From: Elizabethkingia occulta
GTDB lineage: Bacteria > Bacteroidota > Bacteroidia > Flavobacteriales > Weeksellaceae
Length of the DNA: 64,000 nucleotides
Direction of reading: 5' to 3'
NCBI RefSeq assembly: GCF_002023715.1
Contig: NZ_MAHX01000002.1
Location: forward strand, 186,001 to 250,000
The position numbers were made by a program, and so were the translations under genes. The first letter of the stretch is position 1. Each line of letters starts with the position of its first letter. A model generated the notes under the pieces. The model ran no database searches. It was not told where the DNA came from and worked only from the letters and a program-made list of their open reading frames with translations. Shown one piece after another: positions 51,985 through 60,564 of this stretch.

Positions 51985-53304
51985 TTATTTTTTTTCAGGA
52001 ATGTAATTAATGATAACTCTTTGGTTAGGATTCAGATATTTTTTTGCGGCATTTTGCAAATCTTCTCTTGTGATAGATCTGTAAATTTCTATTTCTTTGT
52101 TAATTAGGTTAGTGTTGCCTAGCAATACATGATTTGTAGCTAAAGAACTTGCAATGCCCTGAATACTTGAGTTTTGATTTACAGATTGAGTTTCAAATCT
52201 ATTCTGAAGTTTCTGATAATCTTCCTGAGAAATTAATGCTGTCTGCAATTTTTTAATTTCTGCATCTATTTCTGTTTGCAGTGCCTGCTTCGATGTTTGC
52301 CCCATGGGGATCGCAAAGAAAGAAAATACTCCGGCATCTTCAAGTCCGTCTGAAATTGAAGCAATTTCAAGCGCCTTTTTTTCCTGGTCTACTAACTTTT
52401 TATAAAGAACAGACGATTTACCTCCACTTAAATAAGCCGAAAGCATATTGAGTACATATGCGTCTCTTTCTTTATTAGATAATGTTCTGTAAGCAAAAAC
52501 ATATGCAGGAAGCTGTATATTGGCGTCAGTTGTTGTAACTTCTTTTTCTTTGACAATTGGTTCATCTTTCGGGAAGTTCTTAGGACTAACGGCTCCTTTT
52601 GGAATGCTACCATAATATTCCTGTATCCATTTTTTAGTCTGTGCAGGTTTAATATCTCCGGCAACAACTAAAGTAGCATTGTTTGGAACGTAGTATTTTT
52701 TATAGAATGCCTGAAATTCATCTAGTTTAGCGGAATTTAAATCTTCCATAGAACCAATAACAGATCCTCCATATGGGTGTTTATCAAAAAGATGTGGATA
52801 TATAGATGTACGATAAATAATTCCTCCATATGGAGCATTATCTATTCTCATTCTTTTCTCTTCTTTCACAACCTCTCTTTGTGTGTCTACACCTATCTGA
52901 TTAATTATTGCACTGCGCATTCTTTCCGCTTCCATCCAAAGCCCTAACTGTTCGTTATTAGAAGGGAATGTTTCATAATAGTAGGTTCTGTCCTGTGTAG
53001 TATTGGCATTATTCGTTCCACCGTTGGAGGAAACAATTTTGAACCAATCTCCTCTTTTAATATTTGGAGTACCTTCAAATAATAAATGTTCAAAGAAATG
53101 AGCGAAACCTGTTCTCCCTTTTACTTCATCCTTAGAACCAACATGATACATAACTCCCGTAGTAACAACTGGCGCAGAGTTATCCTGATGCAGAATTACA
53201 TGCAAACCATTTGGGAGATCGTACTCCTCAAATTTAATTTCCTGAGCACTCATCAGCGCTCCTAAAAAGGCTAATGAAGCAAATGATAATATTCCTTTTT
53301 TCAT
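51985..53304 (-). CDS. M16 family zinc metallopeptidase (active-type partner)
   Basis: 439 aa with a signal peptide (ending ALMSAQ). The inverted zinc motif HxxEH is in FAHFFEHLLFEGT (about residue 71), with the downstream Glu in EVVKEEKRMR. PNNATLVVAGDIKPAQTKKWIQEYY and YLSGGKSSVLYKKLVDQ are further M16 blocks. The protein is a periplasmic peptidase of the pitrilysin/PqqL type. Its stop lies four bases before the start of the inactive partner, so the two probably form a heterodimer as in other M16B pairs. Confidence 0.93.
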   Translation of the reverse strand: MKKGILSFASLAFLGALMSAQEIKFEEYDLPNGLHVILHQDNSAPVVTTGVMYHVGSKDEVKGRTGFAHFFEHLLFEGTPNIKRGDWFKIVSSNGGTNNANTTQDRTYYYETFPSNNEQLGLWMEAERMRSAIINQIGVDTQREVVKEEKRMRIDNAPYGGIIYRTSIYPHLFDKHPYGGSVIGSMEDLNSAKLDEFQAFYKKYYVPNNATLVVAGDIKPAQTKKWIQEYYGSIPKGAVSPKNFPKDEPIVKEKEVTTTDANIQLPAYVFAYRTLSNKERDAYVLNMLSAYLSGGKSSVLYKKLVDQEKKALEIASISDGLEDAGVFSFFAIPMGQTSKQALQTEIDAEIKKLQTALISQEDYQKLQNRFETQSVNQNSSIQGIASSLATNHVLLGNTNLINKEIEIYRSITREDLQNAAKKYLNPNQRVIINYIPEKK

Positions 53305-53379
53305 ATTTAATTAGATAATTGTTTACAATTAGTAGTTAAAAATTCTTTTTTGTTACATTTTAATATAAAAAAATGCTGT

Positions 53380-53395
53380 TGACAAACTGTTGTCA
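53380..53395. promoter_or_regulatory. Perfect inverted repeat (operator candidate) in the DinB/M16 divergent region
   Basis: TGACAA-ACTG-TTGTCA lies between the divergent M16 and DinB genes, 11 bases upstream of the TAACTTTG box. It is a typical dimeric-repressor site in form. A second, smaller inverted repeat (AATTGT-TT-ACAATT, 53317-53330) lies nearer the M16 start. Confidence 0.5.
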
Positions 53396-53406
53396 CAACC
53401 CCCTAT

Positions 53407-53414
53407 TAACTTTG
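53407..53414 (+). promoter_or_regulatory. Candidate -7 box (TAACTTTG) for the DinB-family gene
   Basis: TAnnTTTG match 31 bases upstream of the ATG at 53445; the inverted repeat at 53380 overlaps the expected -33 position. Confidence 0.45.
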
Positions 53415-53444
53415 ATACAGAAATAAAATTTAATCTTAAACAAT

Positions 53445-53933
53445 ATGGAAACTACACAAATTTCAAAACAGGAAACATTTATCGGTAAAGAAGATTTGCT
53501 TAACCACTGGTTAGGACACAGAAATCTTACAAGAAGAGTAATTGAAAAATTTCCGGAAAAAGAATTATTTGAATTCTCGGTGGAAGGTATGCGTCCTTTT
53601 TCTGATATGGTAAAAGAACTCCTTTCTATTGCTACGCCAGGGCTTAGCGGCATTGTAAAGAGAGCTGAAGAACCATTTAGTCATGATATGAATATGACTA
53701 CAAAAGCTGAATTATTAGCACAATGGGATAAAGAAACTCCAAAAATTATTGATTTATACAATCAGATTCCTGCGGAAGACTTCTCTAAACCGTTTAATCT
53801 TTTTGGAGAGTACAATTTCCCTATAAAAGATAATATCCTGTATTTTATAGATAACGAAGTTCACCACAGAGCTCAGGGATATGTTTATTTAAGAGCATTA
53901 GGAATTGAACCTCCTTTTTTCTGGGAAAGATAA
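53445..53933 (+). CDS. DinB family protein
   Basis: 162 aa, cytoplasmic. The four-helix DinB fold is suggested by LLNHWLGHRNLTRRVIEKFPE (first His), KDNILYFIDNEVHHRAQGYVYLRALGIEPPFFW (last His pair). Metal-binding His residues are present at the expected spots. DinB-like proteins include thiol-dependent transferases such as bacillithiol-type enzymes; the specific substrate is unknown. It is preceded by a perfect inverted repeat over its promoter, so it is probably regulated. Confidence 0.88.
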   Translation: METTQISKQETFIGKEDLLNHWLGHRNLTRRVIEKFPEKELFEFSVEGMRPFSDMVKELLSIATPGLSGIVKRAEEPFSHDMNMTTKAELLAQWDKETPKIIDLYNQIPAEDFSKPFNLFGEYNFPIKDNILYFIDNEVHHRAQGYVYLRALGIEPPFFWER

Positions 53934-53951
53934 ACACCTTAACAAAAAATT

Positions 53952-53978
53952 AAACTCCGGTTATTGGCCGGAGTTTTT
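53952..53978. terminator. Bidirectional terminator over the WYL regulator stop codon
   Basis: Stem AAACTCCGG/CCGGAGTTT with a 7-base loop; the stop codon of the minus-strand regulator (53961-53963) lies in the loop. Confidence 0.8.
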
Positions 53979-54941
53979 TATTCTTTCTAACTGGGTTTCC
54001 AGTAAGTTTTGTACATCTTTTTTTAGAGATTCAGGTTTTACGATGGTAAGGCGATCCCCAAACATCAGCAGCCATCGGGGAAATCCATTATCCATATCCC
54101 TTATTGAAAATACCATTTCAGTTTCCTGTCCCAAATCTTTTTCGGAGACAAAGCCATAATAATGGCGGTCCCATTTCATGTAGCCGGCAAAAGAATTATG
54201 TACCCTTATAATGGCTTCGGTACCCTTATGTTCATTTTTCTTATCCGGCAGAAGTTGTTTCAGATGTGGATGCTTTTTAGAAAAGCCTATTTCCATTATC
54301 TGAATTCCTGATACTCTGTCGGTACGGAACTGTCGGTAATCATTACGCAGGAGGCAGTATGCTTGTATATACCAATGTCCTTGCTCATAGAATAATCCTA
54401 CTGGCTCTATTATCCTTTCCTGGCATTTGCTGTCCTGCACACCTTTGTAATCTATTTTTACCTGCTTTTGCTGTGCAATAGCATTAAACAGCGTTTCCAT
54501 TGTATGGTCAGGGGCCTTTTGTGTTGAAGTCGTGTATTCGGGTCTCTGAATAATAATCTGGTTTTCCAGAGTTGAAAGTAAATCTTTTTCAGACATCCTC
54601 AATACAGATTTTATCTTGTAAGTTGCTGAAAGAAAATTCTGTTTCAGACCCTCATCAATAAATCTATCCATTAATTTTTCCGCTGCAATAAAGCTTAGAG
54701 CCTCTTCCTGGGAAAACATTACCGGAGGAAGTTTGTATCCTTCCATTAGCTCATATCCGGTTCCGGCTTCACTATAAATAGGAATTCCAGCCTGTTCAAG
54801 ACTTTTTATGTCTCTGTAAATTGTTCTTAGGCTTACCTCAAAACGATCCGCTAAATCCTGCGCACGCACTGTGCGTCTGGACTGCAGATGAATGAAAATG
54901 GCCATAATACGGTCAAATCTTTTAACAATATCTGATGACAT
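53961..54941 (-). CDS. WYL-domain transcriptional regulator (YafY type)
   Basis: 326 aa. N-terminal HTH (about 1-65; RAQDLADRFEVSLRTIYRDIKSLEQAGIPI) and a WYL domain (about 140-240; IEPVGLFYEQGHWYIQAYC, FRTDRVSGI) followed by a WCX-type end. It is a DNA-binding regulator responding to a ligand or nucleic acid. It lies 9 bases after the DUF1345 gene stop, on the same strand. The close bidirectional arrangement with DinB fits the common pairing of YafY-type regulators with DinB or glyoxalase genes. Confidence 0.92.
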   Translation of the reverse strand: MSSDIVKRFDRIMAIFIHLQSRRTVRAQDLADRFEVSLRTIYRDIKSLEQAGIPIYSEAGTGYELMEGYKLPPVMFSQEEALSFIAAEKLMDRFIDEGLKQNFLSATYKIKSVLRMSEKDLLSTLENQIIIQRPEYTTSTQKAPDHTMETLFNAIAQQKQVKIDYKGVQDSKCQERIIEPVGLFYEQGHWYIQAYCLLRNDYRQFRTDRVSGIQIMEIGFSKKHPHLKQLLPDKKNEHKGTEAIIRVHNSFAGYMKWDRHYYGFVSEKDLGQETEMVFSIRDMDNGFPRWLLMFGDRLTIVKPESLKKDVQNLLETQLERIKNSGQ

Positions 54942-54950
54942 AATAGTTTT

Positions 54951-55604
54951 TTAGTGAATAAGGCCTGCAATAATATTAATAGTTAATGCTACAACAAAAG
55001 TATTGAGTGCAAAAGAAAGTAGCCCGTGAAACAAAGCTACACGGCGGATTTCTTTGGATGAAATTTCGACATCAGAAACCTGAAACGTACATCCCATAAC
55101 AAAAGAAAAGTAAGCAAAATCCAGATAATCGGGTTTTTCGCCTCCCGGGTAGTCTAAACCTTTTCCTCCTTTTGTTTTGTAATACAAATGTGCATAATGA
55201 AAGATATATAATGTGTGTACCAGTGCCCATGAAGAGATCATACTGCCAATAGCGATAAGAACCATAAACCACTGGCTTATATTTTTATCACTAAAGCCCA
55301 TTACCATAAGGAGTACCGTAAATAGACAGGCAAAGGATGCAAGTATAACGAACAGGAAAACAAATGCTTTGCTGCCATCTTCTATACTGGCTTTTCTTAT
55401 TATTTCAGTAACGCTCATCGTATATATTGTAGTCCAGCATATGATGATGTAGGTTATAGCAAAACCCAGCCATGTAATTAGTATCCGTGGAAGTACAGGA
55501 AGTCCGGAAGGTACAATAATGAAAATAAGGACTGAAACAATAATAGCAAGCATCACCCGATGGATCGGGCGCATTTTTTTTATAATATTTAATATTGAGC
55601 TCAT
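54951..55604 (-). CDS. DUF1345 membrane protein
   Basis: 217 aa with four to five membrane helices (IHRVMLAIIVSVLIFIIV; AFVFLFVILASFACLFTVLLMV; WFMVLIAIGSMISSWALVHTLYI; GLLSFALNTFVVALTINIIAGLI). YFSFVMGCTFQVSDVEISSKEIRRVALFHGLLSF is the DUF1345 signature. Function unknown; similar proteins are predicted inner-membrane channels or transporters. It lies between the bestrophin gene and the WYL regulator, all on the minus strand. Confidence 0.88.
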   Translation of the reverse strand: MSSILNIIKKMRPIHRVMLAIIVSVLIFIIVPSGLPVLPRILITWLGFAITYIIICWTTIYTMSVTEIIRKASIEDGSKAFVFLFVILASFACLFTVLLMVMGFSDKNISQWFMVLIAIGSMISSWALVHTLYIFHYAHLYYKTKGGKGLDYPGGEKPDYLDFAYFSFVMGCTFQVSDVEISSKEIRRVALFHGLLSFALNTFVVALTINIIAGLIH

Positions 55605-55628
55605 GACTGGCTTTCAGGTTGTTTATTT

Positions 55629-56501
55629 TTAAATCAGTTCTCCGACATGCTTTTTAATGTTTACAGCCATTTTCTCAATCGGTAAATCGTCTGCATCTGT
55701 ACCAAATGGATCTTCTATAGCCTCAGCAATAAGCTCTAAAGAAGCCAGAATATAGAAAATAAAAGGAACAACTAAAGTTACAAAGTATCCCATAGAAAAG
55801 ACAAAACCAAAAGGCAGCGTAATAACATAAAGAACGATAAATTTCTTGATGAATGAGCTGTAAGAATAGGGGATAGGTGTATTTTTTATACGCTCACATG
55901 CACCACATATATTGGTGAGATCTGTAATGTCCTGATTGATATTGATAAACTGTGCATCGCTTATAACCTTGTCTTTATACAACTGATTAACGTTATTGTA
56001 TATAAGATTTGCAACCTGATTAGGTCCATGTTTGGAGTTAAAGTTAAGCTCCGGATGCTGGATATCATCAAGCATAAAAGTCGAATAATCGGAACGTAAA
56101 AAAGAAAATAAAGCTTGTGGGTAAAGTGCAATAGCCTTTCTGTAGAAATTCCTGTTCTTAGTATCCTCTTTGGGTAGATAAGCATTGAGCTTTATAGCCA
56201 GATTTCTGGATGTATTGGTTAGAGCTCCCCATTGTTTTCTGGCTTCCCACCAACGATCGTATGCCGAATTGGTACGGAAAACAAGTAATAAAGACAAAAC
56301 GAATCCCAGAAGGCTGTGAACTGTGGTAATATTTTTCACCCAGCTTTTGTCAGAAAGCTTAAGACTCTCCAGCTCCCAATAAGCAATTCCCCAGGAGATA
56401 ATACCCATGAAAATAATATAAGGAACAAGTTTTCTGAAGGTATCGGTTTTATGGATGAATACTACAGCCTTAAACCATTCTTTTGTATTATAAATAGTCA
56501 T
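55629..56501 (-). CDS. Bestrophin family (UPF0187) ion channel protein
   Basis: 290 aa from the ATG giving MTIYNTKEWF; a TTG two codons upstream is not favoured. RTNSAYDRWWEARKQWGALTNTSRNLA and PFIFYILASLELIAEAIEDPFG are the bestrophin signatures, including the acidic region that binds calcium in eukaryotic homologues. Four membrane segments. Bacterial members form pentameric cation or anion channels. It starts the minus-strand group bestrophin, DUF1345, WYL regulator. Confidence 0.9.
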   Translation of the reverse strand: MTIYNTKEWFKAVVFIHKTDTFRKLVPYIIFMGIISWGIAYWELESLKLSDKSWVKNITTVHSLLGFVLSLLLVFRTNSAYDRWWEARKQWGALTNTSRNLAIKLNAYLPKEDTKNRNFYRKAIALYPQALFSFLRSDYSTFMLDDIQHPELNFNSKHGPNQVANLIYNNVNQLYKDKVISDAQFININQDITDLTNICGACERIKNTPIPYSYSSFIKKFIVLYVITLPFGFVFSMGYFVTLVVPFIFYILASLELIAEAIEDPFGTDADDLPIEKMAVNIKKHVGELI

Positions 56502-56592
56502 ACACAAAAATATAATTTTTCCGATTCTTTTCCGATTTTTTAAACTGCATTCTTAGTATGAATAAATCTTAATAGACTTAATCTATATCAAT

Positions 56593-56626
56593 TTGGTAGA
56601 TATTGCTACGAAAGGTCGTAAATTTG
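56593..56626 (+). promoter_or_regulatory. Candidate promoter of the MFS transporter (TTG-N23-TAAATTTG)
   Basis: TTG at 56593-56595 and TAAATTTG at 56619-56626, 23 bases apart; leader to ATG 56660 is about 26 bases. Confidence 0.5.
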
Positions 56627-56659
56627 CGCCTTCAAAAAACGAACAGAAATATTAAGGTG

Positions 56660-57829
56660 ATGAAAAAGGGATTATTAGCACTTGCTTTTGGTGGTTTATC
56701 CATCGGGATGACGGAATTTACAATGATGGGTATTTTACCAGATATTGCTAAAGATATAGGTGTGAATATACCTGTAGCGGCACATCTTATTGCATTGTAT
56801 GCATTAGGAGTATTCGTTGGAGCACCTGTTCTGGTTTTATTTACCAGTAAATTTCCACCGAAAAAAGTACTTATTTTACTGATGTTGATGTTTTTTGTAT
56901 TCAATGGTCTTTTTGCTATTGCTCCAAATCACTGGAGTATGCAGATTACCCGTTTTATGTCCGGATTACCACACGGAGCCTTCTTTGGTGTAGGATCTGT
57001 GGTTGCCGCTAAAATGGCACCTAAAGGTAAGGAAGCTCAATATATTTCCATTATGTTTACAGGAATGACAATCGCAAACCTCTTGGGAGTTCCTTTAGGT
57101 ACATTTCTTGGGCATCATTATTCCTGGAGGCTTACCTATGGAATTATTTGTTTTCTGGGATTAGGAACTGCTTTATCAATTTTCTTTTGGTTGCCTAATA
57201 TAGCTTCAGGTAATTCTGAAAATATTTTCTCACAACTTTCTTATTTTAAAAGACCGGAAGCCTGGTTACTGATTGTTTTAATCTCTGTAGGAACAGGTGG
57301 TCTCTTTGCATGGATCAGTTATATAGCACCATTAGTTACAAACGTTTCGGGAATAGCGGCAGGAAAAGTTCCTTTTATTATGATTCTAGTAGGATTGGGG
57401 ATGTGTTTTGGTAATTTATTGGGGGGAAAGCTTGCAGATTCTATTTCACCAACCAAAGCAGCGATGATTTGTTTCTCCTCTATGGCTGTTTGTCTTGTAG
57501 TAGTATATTTTACTTCCCCAATAGAATGGACAGCTTACCCAATGGCATTTATTACAGGATTAATATCATTTACCATAGGAGCTCCTATACAGATAATGCT
57601 GATACGTACTGCTGAAGGAGCAGAAACTCTGGCAGCAGCAGCGGGACAGGCAAGTTTTAATATGGGAAATACATTAGGTGCATATTTAGGTGGTATTCCA
57701 ATTACTTTAGGATTTGCTTATAATACTCCGGTACTTGTAGGTTCAGGAATGGCGATAATGGGAGTAATGCTAACATATGCATTTTATAAAACAATTGTTC
57801 TGAAAAAATACAAACACCTTACCCGTTAA
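56660..57829 (+). CDS. MFS transporter (AraJ/drug:H+ antiporter-like)
   Basis: 389 aa from ATG 56660 (MKKGLLALAFGG), with 12 hydrophobic segments. An N-terminal frame extension to 56603 overlaps the promoter and is rejected. MTEFTMMGILPDIAKDIGV, GAPVLVLFTSKFPPKKVLILLM and LGVPLGTFLGHHYSWRL are characteristic of the arabinose/drug efflux subfamily (AraJ, YdhP, Bmr-like). The substrate cannot be told. It is a single gene with its own terminator. Confidence 0.9.
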   Translation: MKKGLLALAFGGLSIGMTEFTMMGILPDIAKDIGVNIPVAAHLIALYALGVFVGAPVLVLFTSKFPPKKVLILLMLMFFVFNGLFAIAPNHWSMQITRFMSGLPHGAFFGVGSVVAAKMAPKGKEAQYISIMFTGMTIANLLGVPLGTFLGHHYSWRLTYGIICFLGLGTALSIFFWLPNIASGNSENIFSQLSYFKRPEAWLLIVLISVGTGGLFAWISYIAPLVTNVSGIAAGKVPFIMILVGLGMCFGNLLGGKLADSISPTKAAMICFSSMAVCLVVVYFTSPIEWTAYPMAFITGLISFTIGAPIQIMLIRTAEGAETLAAAAGQASFNMGNTLGAYLGGIPITLGFAYNTPVLVGSGMAIMGVMLTYAFYKTIVLKKYKHLTR

Positions 57830-57860
57830 TATTCAGATACACGATATAACAATATAAATA

Positions 57861-57897
57861 AGCCCTACAGAAGTTTTTTTCTGTAGGGCTCATTTTA
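57861..57897 (+). terminator. Rho-independent terminator of the MFS gene
   Basis: 10-bp stem AGCCCTACAG/CTGTAGGGCT with a T-rich loop; tail moderately T-rich. The convergent phosphodiesterase gene ends 47 bases downstream. Confidence 0.78.
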
Positions 57898-57943
57898 TAT
57901 TTTAAGAAAAATCTTTTGTTGAAGATATACTATAGTCTGAAAA

Positions 57944-58885
57944 CTATAGCTGAATTTTCTTTCCTTGTTCCGGGAAAATTAACTGAACTTTTAGCAGATT
58001 ATTTTCTGTAAGTTCCTTTTTGATAGTCTCAATTCGGTTACCTCCTGGCTTTAGGTGGGTGATAATAATTTTTAAGTCTTTCAAGTCTTTTTGCTGAGCA
58101 GTTTTAGCCAAAATAGAAAGCTCCTCATTTAAAAGTTTTGGTGTAAGGTGCCCGAAAAGAGCATTTTCAGCACGCTCATTTTCAAAAGAAACCTCAATAA
58201 GAATAGCCTTTAGCTTTTTGTTTTTTACCAGTGGTGCAATATTTTGCCAAAGGTTTTGCAGTGCATTGCTTTTTTCCACTCTGTCAGCACCCGTATCTCC
58301 CAAATAAAGAACACCTTCCTGTTGTGCATTGGAAACCAGAATTGCAGAACTCTTATATGGATTTACGTGGCTTAGCGGAAAAATGCGACCAGTGAAATTA
58401 GTCCCTTCAATAGAAAAAGGAGCATTTGTATCCATTTTTCTATAAGTATATTTGCCTAGAGTGGGTTTGTCCCCCTCATTTGCAAAATTGATCCAGGCAT
58501 CATTCGTAAAATACCTGTTTTTTAGTATTTCGGCAGTTTCTGGAATAGAATAGATATTTTTCTTACTGTCATCCGGAGAATTGATTACCATACCGGATAA
58601 ATGATCAAGATGCCCATGGGAAATAAAATAACCCTTGATATAATCTTTCAGTACAGTTTCATTGCTTACGGAAAATACACCTTTTTCTATAGCTTTATCT
58701 ATACCAGCTCTTACTGTCCCTGCATCCATGCACAAAAATGAATTTTTTCCGGATTCACCGATGAGATAAGAACTTAAATTATTTTCTTCTCCACCGCCAT
58801 GTACACCTAAAGGAATAAGATCAAATGATTGAGCATTTGAAAATATTTGTGAACATAAAAACAGGCTAAGTAATATTTTTTTCAT
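57944..58885 (-). CDS. Class II 3',5'-cyclic-nucleotide phosphodiesterase (metallo-beta-lactamase fold)
   Basis: 313 aa with a signal peptide (MKKILLSLFLCSQIFSNAQ). The zinc motif is ISHGHLDHLSGM, with LYLGDTGAD and IEVSFENERAENALFGHL downstream; these are the class II PDE (CpdP) signatures. GVHGGGEENNLSSYLIG is its typical N-terminus. It hydrolyses cyclic AMP or cyclic GMP; export suggests action on external or periplasmic cyclic nucleotide. The frame starts 4 bases after the membrane protein stop, so they are co-transcribed. Confidence 0.9.
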   Translation of the reverse strand: MKKILLSLFLCSQIFSNAQSFDLIPLGVHGGGEENNLSSYLIGESGKNSFLCMDAGTVRAGIDKAIEKGVFSVSNETVLKDYIKGYFISHGHLDHLSGMVINSPDDSKKNIYSIPETAEILKNRYFTNDAWINFANEGDKPTLGKYTYRKMDTNAPFSIEGTNFTGRIFPLSHVNPYKSSAILVSNAQQEGVLYLGDTGADRVEKSNALQNLWQNIAPLVKNKKLKAILIEVSFENERAENALFGHLTPKLLNEELSILAKTAQQKDLKDLKIIITHLKPGGNRIETIKKELTENNLLKVQLIFPEQGKKIQL

Positions 58886-58889
58886 GGGT

Positions 58890-59288
58890 TTATTTTACAG
58901 GATTTTGTTCTTTTTTTATCGTTCTCTGGAAGTAAATATAGCCTAAAAGAAGACATGCAAAAACACTAAAGAAAGTAATGGAAGTATTTTTTAACTGTTG
59001 CGGAGTACTTCTGGCAGTTTCAAAAATGTAAATGATTACCGGCCACAGGAAAAAAGAGATAAATCTTAATAGAGGTTTTTGTCTTATCCACTGATATATA
59101 TTCAAAAATATAGGAATAATAGAAATGCACATAATTGCAATTCCTTTATAGATAGCACTCTGATACTGATCGAACAAATTACCATAAAGTTTTTTCTCAT
59201 TTCCGATATTTGCATAAAGTAATATTCCGGCCAGAATAAAGCTGCCTATACAGATAGAAAGGTATAATGTTATAATTTTCTTTACCAT
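58890..59288 (-). CDS. Small hypothetical membrane protein (132 aa)
   Basis: Four hydrophobic segments (about residues 5-26, 46-66, 75-92, 105-123; for example LYLSICIGSFILAGILLY and SITFFSVFACLLLGYIYF) and a basic C-terminus. No family recognised. It is directly upstream of the cyclic phosphodiesterase gene. Confidence 0.72.
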   Translation of the reverse strand: MVKKIITLYLSICIGSFILAGILLYANIGNEKKLYGNLFDQYQSAIYKGIAIMCISIIPIFLNIYQWIRQKPLLRFISFFLWPVIIYIFETARSTPQQLKNTSITFFSVFACLLLGYIYFQRTIKKEQNPVK

Positions 59289-59469
59289 GTTTATAATTTC
59301 CGGACAAAGATAATCATCTTTTACGGTTTGCCGAAGAAGAACCTGTTGCGGCTTATTTTAGATAATTTTAAATCACGGATTATGGAAAAATATAATGTAA
59401 ATGAATATTTCCATAGAAAGTTTCCATCGAATAAAGATAAAAAACATGTGTAACGAATATAAAAAGTGC

Positions 59470-59477
59470 TACATTTG
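59470..59477 (+). promoter_or_regulatory. Candidate -7 box (TACATTTG) for the small lipoprotein gene
   Basis: TAnnTTTG match 28 bases before the ATG; GTG sits 19 bases upstream in place of TTG. Confidence 0.45.
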
Positions 59478-59505
59478 ATATAGTTAACCAACAAATACAA
59501 AATAT

Positions 59506-59916
59506 ATGAAGAGAATCATTTTGCCTTTGGCTGTTTTCGCTCTTGTAGTTTCATGTAATAAAAAGACAGAAACAAAAACTACTACATCAACAGATTCACT
59601 TACTACCAAAACGGAATCTGGCACTACAACTTCAACTACAACTACAGAAGTTAAGGCAGAAGTTCCGAAATTTTCTAATGAAGATGTGAACAAAGGATTA
59701 GCAGAATATCAGCAATTACTTACTGATTATAAAACAGCTATCGCAAATAAAGATCAGGCTAAACTAACAGAATTAGCAACCAAGTTCCAAACATGGAGCC
59801 AGGGAGCTGCTGCTTGGGCTTCAAAATTAAAGCCAGAGGAGCAAAAACAATTTAGTGATTATCTGATGAAAGCCAGCAAAGAGTGGACAGATGCTGCTCA
59901 GAATGCTGCTAAATAG
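59506..59916 (+). CDS. Small lipoprotein with Thr/Ser-rich linker
   Basis: 136 aa. Lipobox LVVSC (Cys17), then a Thr/Ser/Lys/Glu-rich flexible linker (about 20-48), then an all-helical domain (about 52-136; VNKGLAEYQQLLTDYKTAI, WASKLKPEEQKQFSDYLMKAS). No family is recognised beyond that. Likely anchored to a membrane with the helical domain held away by the linker. Single gene with a good terminator. Confidence 0.8.
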   Translation: MKRIILPLAVFALVVSCNKKTETKTTTSTDSLTTKTESGTTTSTTTTEVKAEVPKFSNEDVNKGLAEYQQLLTDYKTAIANKDQAKLTELATKFQTWSQGAAAWASKLKPEEQKQFSDYLMKASKEWTDAAQNAAK

Positions 59917-59951
59917 ATAATCGAAACTTCACAGAACGTTAAACCAAATAA

Positions 59952-59985
59952 AAAAGCTTCTCACTAAAACGAGAAGCTTTTATTT
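59952..59985. terminator. Bidirectional rho-independent terminator
   Basis: 11-bp stem AAAAGCTTCTC/GAGAAGCTTTT with an 8-base loop, between convergent genes. Confidence 0.85.
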
Positions 59986-60001
59986 TATTCAGAATATTTT
60001 C

Positions 60002-60520
60002 TTACTGGGCTTTTGTAAATTCTACATTAGCAATAAGCTTAACTTCGTCAGAAACGACTAAGCCACCAGCTTCAGTAGTCTGGCTCCAAGAAAGTCCGAA
60101 ATCTTTTCTGTTGATTTTTCCTGAAATTTCGAAACCTGCTCTTACAAATCCGAAAGGATCATTGATTACACCACCAAAGTCAGCATCTAATACAACTGGC
60201 TTACTAATACCTTTAATTTCTAAATCTCCGGCAATCTTACCATTTTCTATACCAGTAGTGCTCGTGAATTTAATTTCCGGATATTGATTAGCAGCAAAGA
60301 AATCGTCACTTTTCAGGTGATTATCTCTGTCTTTGTTTTTTGTGTTGATAGAGTTTACGTCTGCAGAGAAATTAATCTTTGCATGGCTAAAATCATCATT
60401 TTCAGCTTCGATAGCCGCATCGAAAATCTGTAATTCGCCACTCACAGTAGAGATTACCATGTGTTTTACTTTAAATTGTACTTCAGAATGTGAAGGGTCT
60501 AAGTTCCATTTAGTTGCCAT
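60002..60520 (-). CDS. YceI family protein
   Basis: 172 aa, no signal peptide. WNLDPSHSEVQFKVKHMVISTVSGELQIFDA, NSINTKNKDRDNHLKSDDFF, EIKGISKPVVLDADFGG and NRKDFGLSW are standard for the YceI lipocalin-like fold, which binds isoprenoid-type lipids. It lacks the export signal of the E. coli protein, so it is probably cytoplasmic. Single gene, convergent with the small lipoprotein. Confidence 0.93.
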   Translation of the reverse strand: MATKWNLDPSHSEVQFKVKHMVISTVSGELQIFDAAIEAENDDFSHAKINFSADVNSINTKNKDRDNHLKSDDFFAANQYPEIKFTSTTGIENGKIAGDLEIKGISKPVVLDADFGGVINDPFGFVRAGFEISGKINRKDFGLSWSQTTEAGGLVVSDEVKLIANVEFTKAQ

Positions 60521-60564
60521 AATTTCTTAAATTTTAGTGATTAAATATTTTATTAAAGTTTGTT

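Noticed and set aside
56603-56659. N-terminal extension of the MFS transporter
   Set aside because: It would overlap the TAAATTTG box and precede a membrane protein start that is normal at 56660.
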